From: Malikia sp.
GTDB taxonomy: Bacteria > Pseudomonadota > Gammaproteobacteria > Burkholderiales > Burkholderiaceae_C
DNA length: 50,335 nt
Assembly: GCF_028687635.1 (NCBI RefSeq)
Contig: NZ_JAQTZS010000021.1
Span: 1-50,335, forward strand
Direction: 5' to 3'
Part shown: positions 47,225 to 50,335 of the stretch, in pieces
Layout of the letters: the number at the start of each line of letters is the position of its first letter
How positions within the stretch are numbered: the stretch's first letter is position 1
Notes under the pieces: model-generated
The model's database searches: none
Seen by the model: the letters and a program-made list of their open reading frames with translations, nothing else
What the model was told of the DNA's origin: nothing
Program-made: the position numbers and the translations under genes

Positions 47225-48568
47225 TCAGGCGGACACGGGCTCCTCGTCGATCTTGACTCGCCATTCGCCGGTCAGGAGCTTTTGCATCAGGCCGCGCTTG
47301 AGGGTTTGATATTGCTCCCACTTGATTTGTGTCAGCCTGATTTTTTCCTCCGCTGCGTCAAGGGCTTCATTTATGGCACATTGCTCAGATAATGGCGAAA
47401 GCAAAATCTTAATATTCGCTAAGGCCAATAATCCTAACGTCTTATTTCTTCCTGCCCCTCCGGGCGAGGCCAGGCCAATAGCCGCCAAACCTGGAGGAGT
47501 AAGAAGGTATCTGGCAACAAAATTGACGCTAGCCCTCACTTGATCAACAGCACAGGCAATGTACCTATGTGAACCATATCGACCTTCATCCTCCGTTCTA
47601 GCCACAGCGACAGCACCCTCCCAAGCAAACACATTGGAGAGCAACAGATCGCCTGCCTTGATGATAAATAAGCGCTTATCCCCTACTTCAATACCGCTCA
47701 GCGCAGGCTTATGGAAAGTCCCTTTTCCAAACGACCGAAGCCCAAGCTCTGGATAGACTCCATCCAGCCTAACATCAACCTCACGCCGAATGACGGGTGC
47801 GACCTCCCCCATTCGCACCCATTTCCAATTGGCAGGATATGTTTGCGAGTTATCCGTCATGAAATTGACATGAGAAATCCACCTACCATCTGCATTCCGG
47901 ATTCCGACGCCCCGGCTGAACAGCGTCTGCATCAGCCCGCGCTTGAGCGTTTGGGTCGCCTCGATCTGGCGGGCAATTAAATCCAGCTTGTCGTCCACGG
48001 CGGTGAGGATGGCGGCGATTTTCTGCTGCTCTGGGAGTGGAGTTCGGGGAATAGGCAATGACAGCACAGTCTCTTTCGAGATGTTCTTCATGCTATTGCT
48101 AGTGCCAGTTGCGCCAGCAGCAATCAGCCGGCGAATATTTGAATGCTGCAACCAATAAGATAGCCAACGCTGCGAATGCGGCCGCCCCGATGGCTTGGTT
48201 TGCCATAGACGGTCAGGCAGAAAAAGGTATGGAGCATCTTCAGCCACGTAGCCCGACTCACCGACAAGCGCAGGCGTGTTCATGCGGCTGATGATGATTC
48301 GATCTCCGACTACGCTTGTTGCAACCCTTGACAAGTCTTCATGCACGACCACTTTGTGATACTTCGGAAAGAACCTACCTTTCAAAACCGCACTGGACTT
48401 CAACACTCCAATTTCACCCTCAATGCAGCCGGAGTCTGTCTCAACGGAATTGACGCTAACGCCTGCTTGAAGTTCCGCCACAAAGTCACCAACCACCCCA
48501 ATTTCCCAATCTGCGGCAATGGCCCCTATTGGAGTTTCCCGAAGAAGACTCGTCTTAAACTGGATCAT
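47225..48568 (-). CDS. hsdS: Type I restriction enzyme, specificity subunit
   Basis: A 447-aa HsdS with two target-recognition domains, each followed by a conserved helix: 'LPEQQKIAAILTAVDDKLDL' with 'QTLKRGLMQTLFSRG' in the middle, and 'LSEQCAINEALDAAEEKIRL' with 'QTLKRGLMQKLLTGEWRV' at the end. The halves read different half-sites of a bipartite DNA target. The ATG at 48568 overlaps the hsdM stop (ATGA); a longer frame that reads back through hsdM is spurious. GC is lower than in hsdM and hsdR, which is common in exchanged HsdS domains. With hsdM cut, no working methylase is expected. Confidence 0.93.
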   Translation of the reverse strand: MIQFKTSLLRETPIGAIAADWEIGVVGDFVAELQAGVSVNSVETDSGCIEGEIGVLKSSAVLKGRFFPKYHKVVVHEDLSRVATSVVGDRIIISRMNTPALVGESGYVAEDAPYLFLPDRLWQTKPSGRPHSQRWLSYWLQHSNIRRLIAAGATGTSNSMKNISKETVLSLPIPRTPLPEQQKIAAILTAVDDKLDLIARQIEATQTLKRGLMQTLFSRGVGIRNADGRWISHVNFMTDNSQTYPANWKWVRMGEVAPVIRREVDVRLDGVYPELGLRSFGKGTFHKPALSGIEVGDKRLFIIKAGDLLLSNVFAWEGAVAVARTEDEGRYGSHRYIACAVDQVRASVNFVARYLLTPPGLAAIGLASPGGAGRNKTLGLLALANIKILLSPLSEQCAINEALDAAEEKIRLTQIKWEQYQTLKRGLMQKLLTGEWRVKIDEEPVSA

Positions 48569-49713
48569 GCCTTGGCCTCCACCAACCCCAACTCCACCAG
48601 ATACCCATTCAACCGCGCATCGATCCGCGCCTCCTCCTCGGCCAGCACCGCCAGCTGCGCCAGCGTCGCCGCCACATCGACCGTCGCTTCGGTCTCGCCG
48701 TTGTCGATGTAGCGCGCGATGTTGAGATTGCCGTCGTTGTTGCGGATTTCGTCCAGCGTCACCACGCGGCAGTAGTGCTCCACCTCGGTCTGCTGCTCGA
48801 ACGCGGCCTGGTGCGCGGCCTTGATGCGGGCGATGTCCTGCGGGCGCAGCATGTTCTGCGCCTTGCCTTCGAGGTAGTCGCGGCTGGCGTCGATGACGAT
48901 GACCTTGCCCTTCAGCGCCGAGGGCTTGCGCTTGTTCAGCACCAGCACGCAGGCCGGAATGCCGGTGTTGTAGAACAGCGCCGAGGGCAGGCCGATGATG
49001 GCTTCGATCAGGTCGCCCGGCTGGTTGCCGCTGGCGGCGTCGGTGCCGAACAGCAGCCCCTCGCGAATCCGGCCTTCCTCGCCGCTGCGGAACAGCACGC
49101 CATGCGGCAGGATGATGCCCATGCGCCCGTCGGCCTTCAGGCTGGCCAGCATGTGCTGGGCGAAGGCCAGGTCGGCATAGCCGCGCGGCGGGATGCCGTA
49201 GCTGAAGCGGCCATAGGGATCGCTGACCTGCTTGTAGTTGGGTGCCTTGGGCTTCTTGTCGCTGTCCTGCTCGGCTTCGCTGGCCAGCTCCAGCGGTGTC
49301 CACCAGGCCTTGGCCGAGAACGGCGGGTTGGCGATCACCCGGTCGAAGGTCTTGAGGTAGTCGCCTTCCAGATGCCTGGGCTCGACCAGCGTGTCGCCGC
49401 GCTCGATCTCGGCCCGCATGTTGTGCAGGTAGAGGTTGAGCTTGGCGATGGCCCAGGTGCCCAGGTTCTTTTCCTGGCCATACAGCAGCACATTGGGCCG
49501 GTCGCCGAGCAGCTTGCCGCCGGGCAGCTGGGCGATGTGGTGCGCGCTCTCCACCAGCATGCCGCCGCTGCCGCAGGTGGGGTCGTACACGCTCATGCCC
49601 GGCCGAGGGTCGAGCAGTTCCACCACCAGTTGCACCACGGCCTTGGGCGTGTAGAACTCGCCGCCCTTCTTGCCGGCGTCATCGGCGAACTGCTTGATCG
49701 AGATGCGCGTCAA
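48565..49713 (-). pseudogene. hsdM: Type I restriction enzyme, M subunit, 5' part cut by an IS605-type element
   Basis: The retained part has the N6-adenine methylase core: 'FADDAGKKGGEFYTPKAVV', motif I 'VYDPTCGSGGMLVESAHHIA', and motif IV 'VIANPPFSAKAWW'. Full HsdM proteins have about 140-160 further residues (HsdM_N) before 'FADDAGKKGGEF'. Here the frame upstream turns into IS sequence at a CCCCGTCC-TTCA-GGACGGGG hairpin (49715-49734). The missing N-terminus probably lies beyond the right edge, past the element. In-frame read-through from inside the element could give a short N-terminal extension, but I expect no active protein. Confidence 0.88.
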
Positions 49714-49714
49714 A

Positions 49715-49734
49715 CCCCGTCCTTCAGGACGGGG
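49715..49734. repeat. Left-end hairpin of the IS605-type element
   Basis: Perfect 8-bp inverted repeat with a TTCA loop at the hsdM junction. In this family such subterminal hairpins are the single-strand recognition sites of TnpA. Confidence 0.8.
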
Positions 49735-49771
49735 AAGGAAAGCGCGGACGCCGAAGGCGTCCTTGGGACGT

Positions 49772-50188
49772 TCAGTGCGGCGTCTGCTGTTGCTCGATGT
49801 ACTGCCGGATGACGGCGATGGGTGCACCGCCGCAACTCCCGGCGAAATAGGAGGGTGACCACAGTGCATCACCCCACAACTTCTCGCGGATGGTTGGGTA
49901 GTTTTTCTTGCGGATCATGCGGCTGGAAACGCCCTTGAGGCTGTTGACGAGTGCGGATACCGCTACCTTGGGCGGGTAGTTCACCAGCAGGTGAACATGG
50001 TCGTCCTCGCCGTCGAACTCGATCAGTTCTGCCTCGAAGTCGGCGCAGACGCTGGCAAAGATGCCGCGCAGATCATCGAGAACGGCGTGGGTGAAGACGC
50101 CGCGCCGGTACTTGGTCACGAAGACCAAGTGAACATGCATCAGGAATACGCAGTGTCTGCCGCGTCGAAGATCGCTTTCTTGGCTCAT
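49772..50188 (-). CDS. tnpA: IS200/IS605-family transposase TnpA (Y1 HUH)
   Basis: A 138-aa single-strand transposase. The HUH metal motif is in 'DDHVHLLVNYPPK' and the catalytic Tyr in 'AVIRQYIEQQQ' near the C-terminus. The N-terminal 'CVFLMHVHLVFVTKYRRGVF' and 'KLWGDALWSPSYFAGS' are typical. The start ATG at 50188 fits family length (about 130-155 aa); a longer frame upstream overlaps the divergent tnpB and is unlikely. It looks complete and could mobilise this element. Whether it can act on the two tnpB-only elements is unknown, as their ends differ. Confidence 0.95.
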   Translation of the reverse strand: MSQESDLRRGRHCVFLMHVHLVFVTKYRRGVFTHAVLDDLRGIFASVCADFEAELIEFDGEDDHVHLLVNYPPKVAVSALVNSLKGVSSRMIRKKNYPTIREKLWGDALWSPSYFAGSCGGAPIAVIRQYIEQQQTPH

Positions 50189-50197
50189 AGGCCAAAC

Positions 50198-50203
50198 TAT
50201 AAT
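50198..50203 (+). promoter_or_regulatory. -10 element before tnpB
   Basis: A perfect TATAAT lies eight bases before the tnpB ATG in the 22-bp gap between the divergent tnpA and tnpB starts. The mRNA would be almost leaderless if this is used. Confidence 0.5.
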
Positions 50204-50210
50204 AGGGACC

Positions 50211-50335
50211 ATGCAGCGCCTCCAGGCATTCAAGTACGAACTGCGCCCGAACGGCGAGCAGGCGCGCCGGATACGCTGCTTCGCCGGGGCGTGCCGGTTC
50301 GTCTTCAACCAGGCGCTGGCGTTGCAGAAGGCGAA
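50211..50335 (+). CDS. tnpB: TnpB (OrfB) N-terminus, cut by the window end
   Basis: Only 41 codons are visible: 'MQRLQAFKYELRPNGEQARR' then 'IRCFAGACRFVFNQALALQKA', the classic OrfB_IS605 helix-turn-helix start (YELRPN...CR..FN.AL). It belongs to a different subgroup from the two 400-aa TnpB proteins, which begin 'MLIAHxIALDPNNAQ'. The catalytic RuvC part lies outside the window. Confidence 0.9.
   Translation, partial: MQRLQAFKYELRPNGEQARRIRCFAGACRFVFNQALALQKA

Larger units (their letters stand above)
49711..50335. mobile_element. IS605-type element with divergent tnpA and tnpB, inserted in hsdM (right end outside window)
   Basis: Its left end carries an 8-bp stem CCCCGTCC (49715-49722), loop TTCA, GGACGGGG (49727-49734), a hairpin of the kind IS200/IS605 transposases bind. 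tnpA runs leftward toward this end and tnpB rightward, as in IS605 and ISDra2. The hsdM coding sequence stops matching at this hairpin, so the insertion is within hsdM. The flank just outside reads GCGTCAAA. Confidence 0.88.

Noticed and set aside
47225-49303. Single 692-aa HsdS with N-terminal extension
   Set aside because: The part before 48568 reads through hsdM in the wrong frame; the real start overlaps the hsdM stop.

Overview
This window is about 50 kb of high-GC chromosome whose gene content and protein sequences fit a Burkholderiales betaproteobacterium. A Leptothrix/Sphaerotilus/Rubrivivax-like lineage is my best guess. Pointers are a phasin, a PEP-CTERM protein, a tungstate (tup) transporter next to molybdopterin genes, a DUF455 ferritin-like protein and a giant repeat adhesin. 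I assign lineage only from protein character; no database search was possible.

Layout. 1-7750 (-): N-terminal >2,580 codons of a giant surface protein: a DUF4347 domain with a His/Cys pair, three near-identical 315-bp FG-GAP-like repeats, then many Ig-like and cadherin-like modules. It runs off the left edge. 8.0-9.8 kb: an IS630 transposase remnant and a tnpB-only IS200/IS605-type element set in the ppa terminator. 9.86-13.6 kb: ppa (-) and moaA-mobA-moeA (+), molybdenum cofactor synthesis. 13.6-17.9 kb: rnhA with a methyltransferase gene, a NYN-domain protein, an AEC permease and queG. 17.9-19.3 kb: a second tnpB-only element that fills the whole gap between the divergent start codons of queG and tsaE. 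19.3-22.2 kb: tsaE-amiC and rdgC. 22.3-24.6 kb (-): tupBCA. 24.6-30.2 kb: coaBC (-), then pyrG-kdsA-eno-ftsB (+) ending in a clear terminator. 30.2-35.8 kb: hslO and a gamma-carbonic anhydrase-like gene, DUF455, a small unknown gene, a phasin, gloB and mltD. 35.9-38.8 kb (-): dnaX-ybaB-recR, with an A9 slippery run in dnaX. 38.9-41.8 kb (+): a 956-aa protein that joins a peptidoglycan-binding domain, a GH19/lysozyme-like domain, a papain-like protease and an alpha/beta hydrolase. I consider this the most novel item. 41.85-41.95 kb: the SRP RNA gene (ffs). 42.0-50.3 kb (-): a type I restriction-modification locus (hsdM-hsdS-hsdR plus a YgjP-like metallopeptidase). It is broken twice: an IS605-type element with divergent tnpA/tnpB cuts hsdM, and a PEP-CTERM gene sits between hsdS and hsdR, flanked by an imperfect 34-bp direct repeat that carries the hsdR start.

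How the parts relate. Most of the window is housekeeping in short operons: cofactor synthesis, CTP/KDO/glycolysis, replication and recombination, and cell-wall enzymes. moaA/mobA/moeA and tupABC together suggest Mo/W enzyme use. The accessory signal lies in the adhesin, the three TnpB-type elements, the triple-hydrolase fusion and the restriction locus. The tnpB-only elements sit exactly at gene borders and probably changed the expression signals of ppa, queG and tsaE.
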